DNA of 64,000 bases from Planctomycetaceae bacterium (GCA_016795145.1 JAEUII010000347.1:29507-93506), one strand, 5' to 3'; counted from the first letter of the stretch, positions 22,323 through 32,200 are shown. Numbers and translations are program-made. The notes: generated by a model from the sequence alone, not told the origin.

Positions 22323-24371
22323 CTAATACACCCACGGACGAGCCTGCTTGATGGCGACTTTGCCGTCTTTGGTGATCTTGAACTCGATCTCCATGGCGAA
22401 CTTGTCGGTGTCGGATTTGCCGTAGAGCTTCTGGAAGCGTCCGTGGATCTTCGCCATGTAGCGTCGAAGATCTTCCAGCTGATTCTGGTTCAGGATTGGC
22501 TTGCCATCAGCCGCTTTTCGAACGACCTGCTGGCCGTCTTCTTTCCACCAGCCCAGCAGAATTTCCTCAGGCGATGAATCCTGATCCGGGTTCGTGACCA
22601 GGTCTTCTCCGACCTGAGCATTCACGTAGTAGTTGCCGTCGGTCTCGTAGAGAACATCGTCCGTGACAGCCACACCGTTTGCGAGTTCATCGCTAAAATT
22701 CGGATGCAGCAGAACGCCCATCGCCACCTGCATATGATCGACTCGATAAAACTCCCGCTCTTCAAACGCGCGGAAGTTCCAGAGGCTTGCGTAGACCTGT
22801 TTGATCGATGAGGACAGATGGCCCTCGTCAGGACGATGAGTATACGAATCATAAAGGCCTGCCCCGCTGAAGCCTGGAAGGTCTTCGTTGTTGGTGCTGG
22901 AACGGCAGCGAATCCCTGTTCCTTCGGGGAACGTTTTTTGAATGTCGGAGATGGCGGTCATCATCCATTCGGGCATCGTGCCGCCTTCGATCATGTCACG
23001 AATCTTCTTCAGCTCAGCTTCCTGATTCTCGCGGCTCTGGGAAAACGATTCGCTCTTCAGAACATCAGCCACTTTTTCATAGAAGCCGTTGTGCTTCATG
23101 AATTCGTCATAGAAATAGAACGGCACTGCGGCACCGTTGGGTACCGTCCCTTCCGGGAAACCAAACGACAGCATTGTCGCGATGTTGGTTGTCTTCACAC
23201 CAAAGGCTGACGAATCCTGGAACTGAATTTTTGAGAGTGGCAGGATCTCCTTCTTCTCCAGATCACGCTTCAGCAGCTGAGGCTCTGAAGGACGCAGAGC
23301 AGAAAACCACGTGTCGACTTCCTGCTGAGTGGCTTCGCGAATCTTGTAGCCCTGTGAATTCACCTCGTATCGTACATACTTGCCCAGCAGAGACTTCACA
23401 TCGTCGGCCTGAAGAGCATTCGACACATAGGCGTTGGGAACTTTGTCCTGCACAGCTCGCAGATTGACGTGTGACAGTGGCGTCTGTCGAACTTCCGTGA
23501 TCACACCAGCAACGCGAGGCATCTGATTTGGCAGAGTTTTGCAGATTACAATGTCGCGCTGATTCGGAAGCGAAGTCCCTTCCATCACAACCAGTCGACC
23601 GAACGATTCGCCGGGGTTCATTGGCAGGAAAGCAATGTCGCCGTAAATGTCACTGTCGAGATACACAGCCACATCGGAATTCGCGTACTTGTCCTTTTCA
23701 GACTCGTAAAGGCGAACGTTGCCTGGCAGCGGATGGAAGGCCAGCTTTCCAGCAACGAACGGCATCGTCTTCAGGATCGTGTCCCGCGCGAATTTGATCT
23801 CTTCGAACGAGTACTGGTCGTTCGGCTGGAAGTCGAAGATGTACAGGCCGACCGTACCGTTGGGGCTGCGAAGTCGAGGCATGTAGCACACCGCACCACG
23901 CATCATGCGAGTGCCATTACCACCGCCCGGACCGCCGCCACCGCCGGGTCCACCACCGGGGCCGCCGAATCCACCGCGACCTCGGCCGCCACCCGGTCCG
24001 CCCTGCATTCCAATCGCGCCCATGAACTGGGGGTGAGCCTGGTAATTCTGAGTATTCATCCAGTACGTCTTCGCGTTGTCCGACATCGCGTTTTCGATGA
24101 TGAACTTCACGAACTCAATCCCGCTCAGGTAGGTATCCATTCTGACGGGTCCCTGGTACGAGAGCTTTTCAAAGGTCTCTCGGTCCGGGACTGAGGCAAC
24201 ACCCATTTCAAACGGCAACTTGTCCGGTTCGATCTTTTCGCGGTTGCCCTGCTGTCCGCCAAAACCGGGGCCTCCCCCAAAGCCACCACCCGGCTGAGCA
24301 TTCACGGATGCGGGACAGATCAGAATTCCGGCCATGATCACACCAAACAAACCAGTTTGAATCGTCTTCAT
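22323..24371 (-). CDS. Exported GWD-like dikinase (His domain then PPDK N-domain)
   Basis: 682 residues from ATG 24371. Residues 1-26 are a signal peptide (MKTIQTGLFGVIMAG, then SVNAQ), followed by a Gly-rich stretch and a second GGPGGG tract near residues 120-160. The middle has a phosphohistidine-type motif, TPLSHVNLRA, with His301, in the context VAGVITEVRQ. The C-terminal third is a pyruvate phosphate dikinase ATP-binding domain (GIRCRSSTNNEDLPGFSGAG, about 485-505, to the end IKQARPWVY). This order, His domain before nucleotide domain, is that of plant glucan water dikinase, opposite to PPDK and PEP synthase. GWDs put phosphate on glucans. Export is odd for an ATP-using enzyme. The in-frame extension upstream to 24698 is rejected because it would bury the signal peptide. 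Confidence 0.8.
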   Translation of the reverse strand: MKTIQTGLFGVIMAGILICPASVNAQPGGGFGGGPGFGGQQGNREKIEPDKLPFEMGVASVPDRETFEKLSYQGPVRMDTYLSGIEFVKFIIENAMSDNAKTYWMNTQNYQAHPQFMGAIGMQGGPGGGRGRGGFGGPGGGPGGGGGPGGGNGTRMMRGAVCYMPRLRSPNGTVGLYIFDFQPNDQYSFEEIKFARDTILKTMPFVAGKLAFHPLPGNVRLYESEKDKYANSDVAVYLDSDIYGDIAFLPMNPGESFGRLVVMEGTSLPNQRDIVICKTLPNQMPRVAGVITEVRQTPLSHVNLRAVQDKVPNAYVSNALQADDVKSLLGKYVRYEVNSQGYKIREATQQEVDTWFSALRPSEPQLLKRDLEKKEILPLSKIQFQDSSAFGVKTTNIATMLSFGFPEGTVPNGAAVPFYFYDEFMKHNGFYEKVADVLKSESFSQSRENQEAELKKIRDMIEGGTMPEWMMTAISDIQKTFPEGTGIRCRSSTNNEDLPGFSGAGLYDSYTHRPDEGHLSSSIKQVYASLWNFRAFEEREFYRVDHMQVAMGVLLHPNFSDELANGVAVTDDVLYETDGNYYVNAQVGEDLVTNPDQDSSPEEILLGWWKEDGQQVVRKAADGKPILNQNQLEDLRRYMAKIHGRFQKLYGKSDTDKFAMEIEFKITKDGKVAIKQARPWVY

Positions 24372-24639
24372 GGAGCATTTCCGGAAAAGGGGCGACATCT
24401 GCTGACGGCGAAATGAAAACAGAGATTTCCGTGGTAAACCAGGCTCGAACGGACACTGTTCGCACTTTTTGGCATCTCTGTCCATTTCCTGCAACAAACT
24501 GCCCTTCGGAATTCGTTCAACGGCTCTCGAGACTGTTGGAGAAATGCCATGTTCAACGCTAGAGTGTCCGCTCTTTCGGCCAGCCCGAATGGGTGAGATG
24601 GCCGAAGCTTTGATACCAATTTGAGCTGATCGTTCTGCA

Positions 24640-25461
24640 ATGAGCCGTGTTTCTGATGTGTTTTCGTCGACCGTCAAATCCTCTCGAATGGCCTTCATGC
24701 CTTTTGTGACGGCCGGTGACCCGGACCTGGCGACTACTCGCGAAGTGCTTCTGGCTTTACGTGATGCGGGTGTGGACCTGATCGAGCTGGGATTTCCGTA
24801 CAGCGATCCAATCGCCGACGGACCAGTGATCCAGGCCTCCTACACCAGAGCGCTGGAAAAAGGTGTTACGGTCGAACAGATCTTCGCGACGATGGCCTCC
24901 GTGAAAGATCAGAACCTGCCACCTGTGCTTGCGATGGTCTCCTTTGCCATCATCTTTCGACATGGACCATCGGAGTTCATTCGAAAGGCGGCGGAAGTAG
25001 GCTTCAGCGGGCTCATTATTCCCGATCTTCCCGCCGAAGAAGCGGACGACACCGGAGCACTTGCGAAGAAACACAACCTGGATCTTGTCCAGCTGATTGC
25101 TCCGACGACGACCGAACACAGAACGCAGCAGATTCTGAAAGCGTCAACAGGCTTTCTGTATTGTATCTCCGTCGCAGGCACGACCGGCGCGCGGCGAGAA
25201 CTGCCGGCGGAACTGACCAGTCAGCTTCGGTCTTTGCGAACTCAGTCCCGGCTTCCTCTGGCAGTAGGCTTTGGCATCAGTGGTCCCGATCAGGTGGCAG
25301 GGTTGTCGAATGTCGCTGATGGAGTCATCGTCGGATCGGCGATGGTCAAGCGAATTGCCGACGCGGGCAGCTCAGCCGAAGCCGCGAAGGCTGTGAAGTC
25401 ATTTGCGGAAGAAATGAAGTCAGCAGCCGCGAAAGCTCGACCGTCCCTGTCGATCAACTGA
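24640..25461 (+). CDS. trpA: Tryptophan synthase alpha chain
   Basis: Cleaves indole-3-glycerol phosphate to indole and glyceraldehyde-3-phosphate as the alpha part of tryptophan synthase. 273 residues, normal length. The catalytic Glu and Asp are in DLIELGFPYSDPIADGPVIQ; MPFVTAGDPDL, LIIPDLPAEE, YCISVAGTTGAR and VGFGISGPDQV are family signatures. trpB is not adjacent, so the trp genes are scattered here. It starts 268 bases from the divergent dikinase gene. Confidence 0.97.
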   Translation: MSRVSDVFSSTVKSSRMAFMPFVTAGDPDLATTREVLLALRDAGVDLIELGFPYSDPIADGPVIQASYTRALEKGVTVEQIFATMASVKDQNLPPVLAMVSFAIIFRHGPSEFIRKAAEVGFSGLIIPDLPAEEADDTGALAKKHNLDLVQLIAPTTTEHRTQQILKASTGFLYCISVAGTTGARRELPAELTSQLRSLRTQSRLPLAVGFGISGPDQVAGLSNVADGVIVGSAMVKRIADAGSSAEAAKAVKSFAEEMKSAAAKARPSLSIN

Positions 25462-25560
25462 GCGTGAAGAATTCCGGACACGGGGTTCATCTCGACTCGG
25501 CGCCATTGCCTGCTATGATCTGAAACCAGAAATCACTTCTCCGACCTTCGGAAACTGTTC

Positions 25561-26112
25561 ATGAAAACGCCACAACTCGTCGCCGTGCTGATTGCTGCGG
25601 TCATTGCCATCGCAGCCCGACTTGTTCCGATGCCGATGTACAACTTTTCCGCGCTCAGCGCACTGGCGATTCTTTCTGGAGCCGTCATTCGGCCCGTTTG
25701 GCTGGCCGTGCTGATTCCGGTTGCGGTTCGTCTTCTGACCGACACAATTATTCACCTGTCGACCGGCTACGGCTTCTACGGTTCGATGCCCTTTGATTAC
25801 GTTGCTTATGTGCTGCTGGCCGGCATTGCGTATTTCATTCAGCCACGCATGATCCCTCAGGCTATTGGAATGGCGCTGGCAGCAACGCTGATATTTTTTG
25901 CAATCAGCAACCTCGGTGCCTGGTGCATGCCTCACGCTGGCCAGTACCTGTATCCTCGCACGCTGGAAGGGCTGCTCACCTGCTATCGCAATGGTCTGCC
26001 ATTCATGAAAGGGACCTTCGTCAGCGATATGGTGTTCACGATCGTGTTCTTCACGGCTCTGCAGGCATTCTCGGTGAGCGCTAAGCAACCAGCTGCCGGT
26101 GAGGTTCGATAG
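25561..26112 (+). CDS. DUF6580-like integral membrane protein
   Basis: 183 residues with about five membrane segments, including LVAVLIAAVIAIAARLVP, ALSALAILSGAVI and YVAYVLLAGIAYFI, and a central stretch FSALSALAILSGAVIRPVWLA. The pattern resembles small proteins of the DUF6580 family, which look like substrate-binding (S) components of ECF transporters. Substrate unknown. It lies 100 bases after trpA and only three bases before rph, so it is probably cotranscribed with rph. Confidence 0.75.
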   Translation: MKTPQLVAVLIAAVIAIAARLVPMPMYNFSALSALAILSGAVIRPVWLAVLIPVAVRLLTDTIIHLSTGYGFYGSMPFDYVAYVLLAGIAYFIQPRMIPQAIGMALAATLIFFAISNLGAWCMPHAGQYLYPRTLEGLLTCYRNGLPFMKGTFVSDMVFTIVFFTALQAFSVSAKQPAAGEVR

Positions 26113-26115
26113 TTC

Positions 26116-26823
26116 ATGCGACACGATGGAAGAACGCCCGATCAGCTGCGAACCATTCGTATACAGCGAGGCTTCACGAAGACCTCCATTGCGAGTGTTC
26201 TGATTGAAGCGGGCAGTACGATGGTGCTGTGTACCGCCAGTCTGGAGAAATCACTTCCTCCGTGGCGAAAGTCCAAAGATCCCACCGTGCCACCAAAGGG
26301 CTGGGTCACGGCTGAATACAACATGCTGCCTGGCAGCACGACACCTCGCAAGCAGCGAGATCGCAGCAAAGTGGATGGTCGAACCACGGAGATTCAGCGA
26401 CTGATCGGCCGATCGCTCCGCGCGGTGGTGGATTTCGAAGCCCTGGGTGAGAATACTCTGACGATCGACTGCGACGTTTTGCAGGCCGACGGAGGAACTC
26501 GCACGGCCAGCATCACAGGTGGGTTCATCGCACTTGCCGATGCCGTGCGACAGATTCAGGTCCCCGGAGCAAAGCCCATTCTTCTGGACACGGTCGCAGC
26601 CATCAGTGTCGGAGTCGTCGATGGCGTTCCGGTGCTTGATCTGGACTACGTCGAAGACAGTCGTGCGGAAGTCGACATGAACGTGGTCATGACCGGCAGC
26701 GGTAAGTTCATCGAAGTCCAGGGCACCGCGGAAGGAGCTCCGTTTGAACAGGAGACTCTGAACCAGATGCTGTCTCTGGCGAAACTCGGCATCACACGCC
26801 TGACGGAACTGCAGAAGCCGTAG
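26116..26823 (+). CDS. rph: Ribonuclease PH
   Basis: A phosphorolytic 3'-5' exoribonuclease that trims tRNA 3' ends, acting as a hexamer. 235 residues, normal length. Clear signatures: [19 protein letters not shown] at the start, EGS-type loop [68 protein letters not shown], and VDLNVVMT-like [21 protein letters not shown]. Starts three bases after the preceding membrane-protein gene. Confidence 0.97.
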   Translation: MRHDGRTPDQLRTIRIQRGFTKTSIASVLIEAGSTMVLCTASLEKSLPPWRKSKDPTVPPKGWVTAEYNMLPGSTTPRKQRDRSKVDGRTTEIQRLIGRSLRAVVDFEALGENTLTIDCDVLQADGGTRTASITGGFIALADAVRQIQVPGAKPILLDTVAAISVGVVDGVPVLDLDYVEDSRAEVDMNVVMTGSGKFIEVQGTAEGAPFEQETLNQMLSLAKLGITRLTELQKP

Positions 26824-27213
26824 TGGTTTGCCAGAACTGGGTAGCACGTACGAATTGCGTGTGCCGAAGGCGCCGGAAGCCGATGCCAGGATGTGGCATT
26901 GAGAGAAAAAGTTCGGCAGAGGTTTGAACCGCGAATGGACGCGAATTCACGCGAATGAATCGCATCAACTTGAGCTTCGCTTTTCGTTCTGCGCCCGTCC
27001 TCAGACGAATGTAATCTCGCCGGCTGTGTTTCCGGCCCAACGGGCCATTCGTTTACCTAGCCTGGGCCATCGGCCCAGGAAAGGTCGTCACCAATCCACA
27101 CAGGCCTGAAGGGCCGATCGTTTAATGATCATCGCAAGGTGCTGTGGCTCAGGGATCTTTAGCAAGATCCACTACCTCCAACCAGGAACAACGAACCAAG
27201 AACCAAAAAACGC
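26824..27213. repeat. Intergenic mosaic of dispersed repeats
   Basis: 390 bases with no gene, made of several repeat words: GGGTAGCACGTACGAATTGC (about 26839-26858, family also at 32227, 32450 and, inverted, 56143-56162), an AACCGCGAATGGACGCGAAT tract at about 26928, CCGGCCCAACGGGCC and GGCCTGAAGGGCC palindromes, and an inverted copy of the GTAGTGGATCTTGCTAAAGA repeat at 27152-27175. It lies tail-to-tail between rph and the kinase gene. Confidence 0.75.
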
Positions 27214-30200
27214 CTACATCGCCGCAGGTTCCGGCTCTTTCGCAGCCTTCTCTTTTTCCAGCTTTTCAGCAAGTGGTTTCACACGTTCGATCAGGCGTTC
27301 GTTGGAGCCGATGGCGTCGATCTTCCATTGACCGTTCTCTCGCTTGAAGCGAACAGGTACCGGCGGTTCATTGGGGATTGTGAGAGTCGCGGTGGCTGAG
27401 TCTCCGGTTTCGGAATACGACGAGACGTCACCTTTGAGCAGCTCCGGCTGCAACTCGGGGTCACCTGTTGCGATCAGAACAAGCGCCATCACTCCGTAAG
27501 CGGCTCGCAGGTGCTCACGCGGATGCAATTTGGTGGCCGCGGAGAGAAGAGCATCAACTTCTTCTGATGGACTGTTCGAAAGCTGTCTGACAAGTTCATC
27601 CGTGTTGACCTCAGGATTCGGCAAGCCTATCTCACCGGTCAGGTCTCCACTCATTTTCGTGACGCGGGCGTGATACTCTTCTGCGGCACGACCGCTCCAG
27701 AATCGGTTCTGTACAGCCTCGACATAAGAACTGCCATTGAGGATCTCACGCACGATGCCTTCGTTAGTGAAGTAGTCAGCCAGCTTTGACCATTGCTCCG
27801 TTTTATACGCCGCTCGAACATTCGCGACGGCCGTCCACGGACCGGGTTCGCGGTAGTAGCGTTGAAGCTCCGTCGGCAGGTCAGGAACTTGCTTTTTGCC
27901 TACAGCCCTGTCTTCAATCTTCAGATCGTATTCAAACCAGCGACCACTGCGAGCAACGCTGATTGTGAGAGGCAAATACTGCGAGTTCCATCCCAGAAGG
28001 CCCGGGCCCCGGACTTCGGTCCCGGGGATCCATCCTCCGGCTGTCGGTGCATACGCGACATTACTGGCCAGCGGAGCCATTGTTCCTTGAACTATCGGCA
28101 TGCCGGAATCATAAAGGTTTAACCTGCTGCGGAACTCAGTCTGTATTTCCACGGGGACAGCATCATCCAGCTTTGTCCACATTTCGTTCTCGATCGTTCG
28201 CAGCTGATCCGCAAACACTCGGAGTTCCGTCGTCTGTACGCCATTCGAATCCACAGTGACGACGGCATGCTTTGCTTCCTCATTCAAGTACCTGGTGTGA
28301 GTCTCCTTCAGGATCGTATTGACTGTGGCCAGTTGTTCGTCGGTGAGTTTGAACAGTACGGCATTCAGCCGGGGTACAGCGTCTTCGAAGACAATGGCTT
28401 GCTCTGCAGTCGTGGGCATAGCATAGGCATCGCTCGCAGGCTGAGGTGCCGCTGGGGACAGTTGGGGTTCCGGAACTGAGGTATCGTCTGGCACAGGATC
28501 CGGTGGTATTGCGGCAGCGTTGAGTTCCGGCGTTCCCGTCACACTCGCCATATTTGAGTCTTCGCTTTCCAATTTCGTAGGCTGCAGCCCCTGCAGAAGA
28601 CTCTCGTTAGACCCGATGGCGTCGATCTTCCATTGACCGCCTTCGCGTTTGAAGCGAATAGGAACTGGCGATTGATCAGGAATGTTATTGATCACCAGGG
28701 TTGCTGATGCCGAGTCGCCGTCCTCGATGAGTGCCGAGAGTTCTCCTCGCAACAGTCCAAACTCATTCTGATCTATGGCAGCCAGGAACAGCACCATCAT
28801 TCCAAATTGTCGCTGAATATCTTCACGAACCAGTTGTTTCGTGCCAGCAGAAATCGCTTCATCGAATTCATCCGGCGGCAAAGCGTGAAGCTGCTGTCGA
28901 AGGGGATCCAGATTCAGTTCCGGAAAGTGGAATGGTGCTCCTGCCTTGGCCCCCGGAACACCGGCAAAATCCAGTGTTTGACCAAGCAGGCTCCTCACGC
29001 GAGTTGGAAATTCGAGCGTACTGTCGTCGCTGTTGACGGACGTCTGCAGCATCTCCATCTGCTCGCCCATTTTGAGCAGTTCACGAACCATTGCTTCGCT
29101 CGTGAAGTGACTCGTAAGCGTCATCCAATGTTGTTTGGAATACTCCGCGCGAGCATTCGCGACGGCCATCCAGGGACCGGGTTCTCGATAAAACCGTTGT
29201 AGAGTCGTCGGCAGCGCCGGGGCTTTGTTCGAGGGAAGAAAGATCGAGTTGTTTGAATCGATCGCCCACGTGAACCAGCGTCCGCTGCGCGAGATCTCGA
29301 TCTTGAGCGGGTAGTATTCTGAGGACCAGCCAAGTACACCGGGGCCCAGCGAAAGCGGTATCCGTTTCGCGGTAACGGGGCCCATCATTGGTGTCGATGG
29401 CGAGCCATTGAGATCAACACTTTCTCCCGAGACATTGAGTTTCAGCTGTTCTCGAAACGCCTTTTGAATCTCCACGGGCACGACATCATCCAGCCTGGTC
29501 CACATGTCATTTTCAATCGCTCGCATCTGGTCCGGGAACGCACTGATCTCGGTGAGCAACACACCGTTGGCATCCACCGTCACGATCGAATGGAGTGCTT
29601 CTTCTTTGAGGTAACGCTGGTGAGTCTCCTTGAGGATCGTGTTGACGGCAGATCGCTGCTCGTCAGAGAGATTGAACTGGTTCGGATGAATCATCGGAAC
29701 CGAGTCTACAAAACGTATGGCTGACGCCTCTAAACTCGGCGCCATCATGTCCATTGAGCCCCCTTCGCCACCTCCGCTCATCATCATTTCATCGTTGCTC
29801 GGATACACGAATGGTTCCGACACTATGCGGTCTTCCGTTTTGAGCTGATCTCTTGCGGTTGAATTGAGGTCAGCGATCGCCTGCTTCGCCTCACGATCGC
29901 GAATCGACTGCGAGGTGGTGAACTGCGTCCAGCCTTCCATGCCCAGCAAAATGATTGCAAACAACATCGGTGTCATGAGTGCACCCAGCACAAAGGCGGA
30001 GACAACTCGTCCGACAAGACGCTTCCTTTTCGGGCTATCCGAAGCATGTGAGGATGCTTCTCCACGCAGTGCTTCCACATCGACCTTCAACTGGCTCGCC
30101 TGCTGATAGCGACGATCAGGCTCCTTCGCCAAAGTCCTCAGGACCACTTCATCAAGTCGAACGTCAGTCTGCGATCTTTCCGAAGGTGGTGAGAATCTGC

Positions 30201-30996
30201 CAAGCGGAAGTTCACCGGTGAGCAGTTCGTAGAAGACAACACCCATCGAATAAATGTCGGCTCGATGATCGATGCTCGGCTGTCCTTCGATCTGCTCCGG
30301 AGCCATATAAGCGGGCGTGCCCATCAGCTGATGAGTTCTCGTCAAAGTCGGCATGGTGGGCGACTGCCCCAGTAGCCGTGCAAGTCCGAAGTCGGCGATT
30401 TTGACGCGACCTCGTTTGTCGATCAGAATGTTCTCCGGCTTGATGTCGCGATGGACAACGCCCTCATCATGAGCAAACTGTAGAGCATCACACAGCTGAC
30501 CGACGATCGCCAGAGCATCCCGAGGATTCAGCTTGCGGATGGGCTCGGCCTGAAGGGCTTGCCGCAATGTTACTCCGTCCACAAACTCCATCAGAAGAAA
30601 ATAGATCCCCTGTCGCTGCCCGAATTCGTACACCGTGACGATATGAGGATGACTGAGAGACGCCAGCAACCTGGCTTCGCGAAGGAATCGTTCTGTGAAC
30701 CCCGCGTCCGCCGCCATTTCGCCTGGCAGAACTTTCAGAGCGGCGATGCGATCAAGCTCCTTCTGGCGCACTTTGAAAACCGCTCCCATTCCGCCCTGCC
30801 CTAGAAGCTGAAGAATCTCGAGCTGCGGAAACGCAGACGTGAGAACGTCAGACGACGGAGGATCCCAGGTTCCTTTTGCCCCTGGTCCAAACGTGGAGCT
30901 TTTCATTCCCTGCTGAAGAAGACACTTCGGGCAAAACGTCTGGCCGTTCGCGGTGACTAATTCTCCGTCGCAGATCGAACATACTGACGGTGTCAT
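27214..30996 (-). CDS. Ser/Thr protein kinase with duplicated C-terminal module
   Basis: 1260 residues from ATG 30996; GAGG lies eight bases upstream, and MTPSVCSICDGE is the better start than ATG 31026. A small zinc ribbon (CSIC and CPKC) is followed by a complete Hanks kinase: LGQGGMGAVFKV, the Lys in AALKVL, catalytic VHRDIKPENIL, DFGLARL and GTPAYMAPEQ (about 50-320). A membrane helix follows (about 335-360, VLGALMTPMLFAIILLGM). The outer part holds two copies of one module (about 430-800 and 860-1250); each begins with LS/LT-DEQ..VNTILKETH.RYL.EEA.H and contains WT.LDD.VPVEIQ and VPVRFKREGGQWKIDAIGSNE. No known ligand domain was recognised. It diverges from an ECF sigma gene. Confidence 0.92.
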   Translation of the reverse strand: MTPSVCSICDGELVTANGQTFCPKCLLQQGMKSSTFGPGAKGTWDPPSSDVLTSAFPQLEILQLLGQGGMGAVFKVRQKELDRIAALKVLPGEMAADAGFTERFLREARLLASLSHPHIVTVYEFGQRQGIYFLLMEFVDGVTLRQALQAEPIRKLNPRDALAIVGQLCDALQFAHDEGVVHRDIKPENILIDKRGRVKIADFGLARLLGQSPTMPTLTRTHQLMGTPAYMAPEQIEGQPSIDHRADIYSMGVVFYELLTGELPLGRFSPPSERSQTDVRLDEVVLRTLAKEPDRRYQQASQLKVDVEALRGEASSHASDSPKRKRLVGRVVSAFVLGALMTPMLFAIILLGMEGWTQFTTSQSIRDREAKQAIADLNSTARDQLKTEDRIVSEPFVYPSNDEMMMSGGGEGGSMDMMAPSLEASAIRFVDSVPMIHPNQFNLSDEQRSAVNTILKETHQRYLKEEALHSIVTVDANGVLLTEISAFPDQMRAIENDMWTRLDDVVPVEIQKAFREQLKLNVSGESVDLNGSPSTPMMGPVTAKRIPLSLGPGVLGWSSEYYPLKIEISRSGRWFTWAIDSNNSIFLPSNKAPALPTTLQRFYREPGPWMAVANARAEYSKQHWMTLTSHFTSEAMVRELLKMGEQMEMLQTSVNSDDSTLEFPTRVRSLLGQTLDFAGVPGAKAGAPFHFPELNLDPLRQQLHALPPDEFDEAISAGTKQLVREDIQRQFGMMVLFLAAIDQNEFGLLRGELSALIEDGDSASATLVINNIPDQSPVPIRFKREGGQWKIDAIGSNESLLQGLQPTKLESEDSNMASVTGTPELNAAAIPPDPVPDDTSVPEPQLSPAAPQPASDAYAMPTTAEQAIVFEDAVPRLNAVLFKLTDEQLATVNTILKETHTRYLNEEAKHAVVTVDSNGVQTTELRVFADQLRTIENEMWTKLDDAVPVEIQTEFRSRLNLYDSGMPIVQGTMAPLASNVAYAPTAGGWIPGTEVRGPGLLGWNSQYLPLTISVARSGRWFEYDLKIEDRAVGKKQVPDLPTELQRYYREPGPWTAVANVRAAYKTEQWSKLADYFTNEGIVREILNGSSYVEAVQNRFWSGRAAEEYHARVTKMSGDLTGEIGLPNPEVNTDELVRQLSNSPSEEVDALLSAATKLHPREHLRAAYGVMALVLIATGDPELQPELLKGDVSSYSETGDSATATLTIPNEPPVPVRFKRENGQWKIDAIGSNERLIERVKPLAEKLEKEKAAKEPEPAAM

Positions 30997-31083
30997 AAGA
31001 TCGCCCTCAAGCGAACTGAATCGCATGAATCAAAGTGTCCAGGGAGTGCAATGGCACAAACCTCTTTGATTTGTGGTCTTTGT

Positions 31084-31182
31084 AGCGGCAGGGCGCGAGC
31101 CCTCCGGTGAAGCACTTGAGCTTACCGGTCAACACCGGACGGCTCGCGCCGTTCCGCGACAAAGTACTTCACAGCGTTGCGT
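31084..31182. repeat. MITE-like inverted repeat, copy 1
   Basis: Arms AGCGGCAGGGCGCGAGCCC (31084-) and GGCTCGCGCCGTTCCGC (-31157) enclose CCGGTGA..CACCGG inner arms, followed by TTCACAGCGTTGC. Related copies are at 47090-47200 and 48830-48980. Here it lies in the divergent control region between the kinase and the sigma factor. Confidence 0.8.
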
Positions 31183-31289
31183 TGTCAGATTCATGCCATT
31201 GCGAAGGACTCACAGCCCCTCTAATATCAGGAGAAGTATTTCTCGGCGAACGTTACAAACAATTTCTGAAGATTCCGGGGACGCTTTGC

Positions 31290-32039
31290 ATGCCAACTTC
31301 GCCTGTCCCCGTTGAGAACCGTCCGCCAAAGCGATTCGTCACGACTCGCTGGAGCCTCATTCTTCAGGCTCGAGCGACGGACACGACGATTGCTCGACAG
31401 GCCCTGGATGAACTGTGTCGCAGTTACTGGTTTCCCGTGTATGCCTTCATGCGACGCCAGACAAACGATATTCACCTGGCCCAGGACTGGACTCAGGGAC
31501 TGTTCGCCAGTCTTCTCGCCGACGAGGCTCTGACTCGGCTGAATCCGGAACGAGGACGCTTTCGATCCTTCCTGCTGGCGGCCGCTCGGAACTTTGCGTC
31601 CAACGAGCGAGATCGTAACGCGGCTCAGAAGCGAGGCGGCAACACTCAGATTCTGGCTGTTGATTTTTCGGAAGGAGAAGTACGGCTTCAGAGCCTGCCC
31701 GTGAGCCAGTTGACCCCAGAACTGCTCTTCGAACAGCAATGGGCGCTTGCTCTGCTGGAACGAGTGATGAATCAGCTTCGTGACTGGTATGTTCAGGCTG
31801 GTGCGATCCATGTCTTTGAACAACTCAGCGCGACGCTCTCCAACGATCCGTCCGCTCAGCCACTGCGTGATTTGGCGCAGCAACTGCAGATGTCCGAGGA
31901 AGCTGTTCGAGTCGCCATGCACCGAATGCGAAAGCGTTACCGCCAGATTCTTCAGAACGAAGTCGCTCAAACGACCTCCAGTGCAGAAGAGGTTCAGCAG
32001 GAGCTGGCGTATCTGCTGAAGGTGTTGTCCCAGCGATAA
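31290..32039 (+). CDS. ECF-type RNA polymerase sigma factor
   Basis: 249 residues from ATG 31290 (MPTSPVPVENRPPKRFVTTRWSLILQA); the long upstream frame runs through a repeat and is not used. Region 2 is seen in LCRSYWFPVYAFMRRQTNDIHLAQDWTQGLFASLL and GRFRSFLLAAARNFASNERD; region 4 in LAQQLQMSEEAVRVAMHRMRKRYRQIL, with helix-turn-helix spacing. This is the planctomycete type often encoded beside Ser/Thr kinases. It diverges from the kinase at 30996, so signalling from kinase to sigma factor is a fair guess but not shown. No anti-sigma gene is adjacent. Confidence 0.9.
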   Translation: MPTSPVPVENRPPKRFVTTRWSLILQARATDTTIARQALDELCRSYWFPVYAFMRRQTNDIHLAQDWTQGLFASLLADEALTRLNPERGRFRSFLLAAARNFASNERDRNAAQKRGGNTQILAVDFSEGEVRLQSLPVSQLTPELLFEQQWALALLERVMNQLRDWYVQAGAIHVFEQLSATLSNDPSAQPLRDLAQQLQMSEEAVRVAMHRMRKRYRQILQNEVAQTTSSAEEVQQELAYLLKVLSQR

Positions 32040-32075
32040 GTGCGCCCTCTCCCGAGTTTGCTGGCGCTCGCTCGA

Positions 32076-32102
32076 CCTCTCCCAAACTTCGTTCGGGAGA
32101 GG
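32076..32102 (+). terminator. Hairpin after sigma gene, repeat-derived
   Basis: CCTCTCCC and GGGAGAGG arms with an 11-base loop, 36 bases after the sigma gene stop. It belongs to a repeat that includes TTGCTGGCGCTCG, with another copy at 55945-55994. There is no T-run, so termination is uncertain. Confidence 0.45.
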
Positions 32103-32200
32103 GGCGAAGCGGACAATCGTAACCGACCGGTCAACTGAACCTGAGATTCCGCCCCAAAGGGGCATTCAGGGCTCGAATATTGTATAGGTTCACAAACCCA

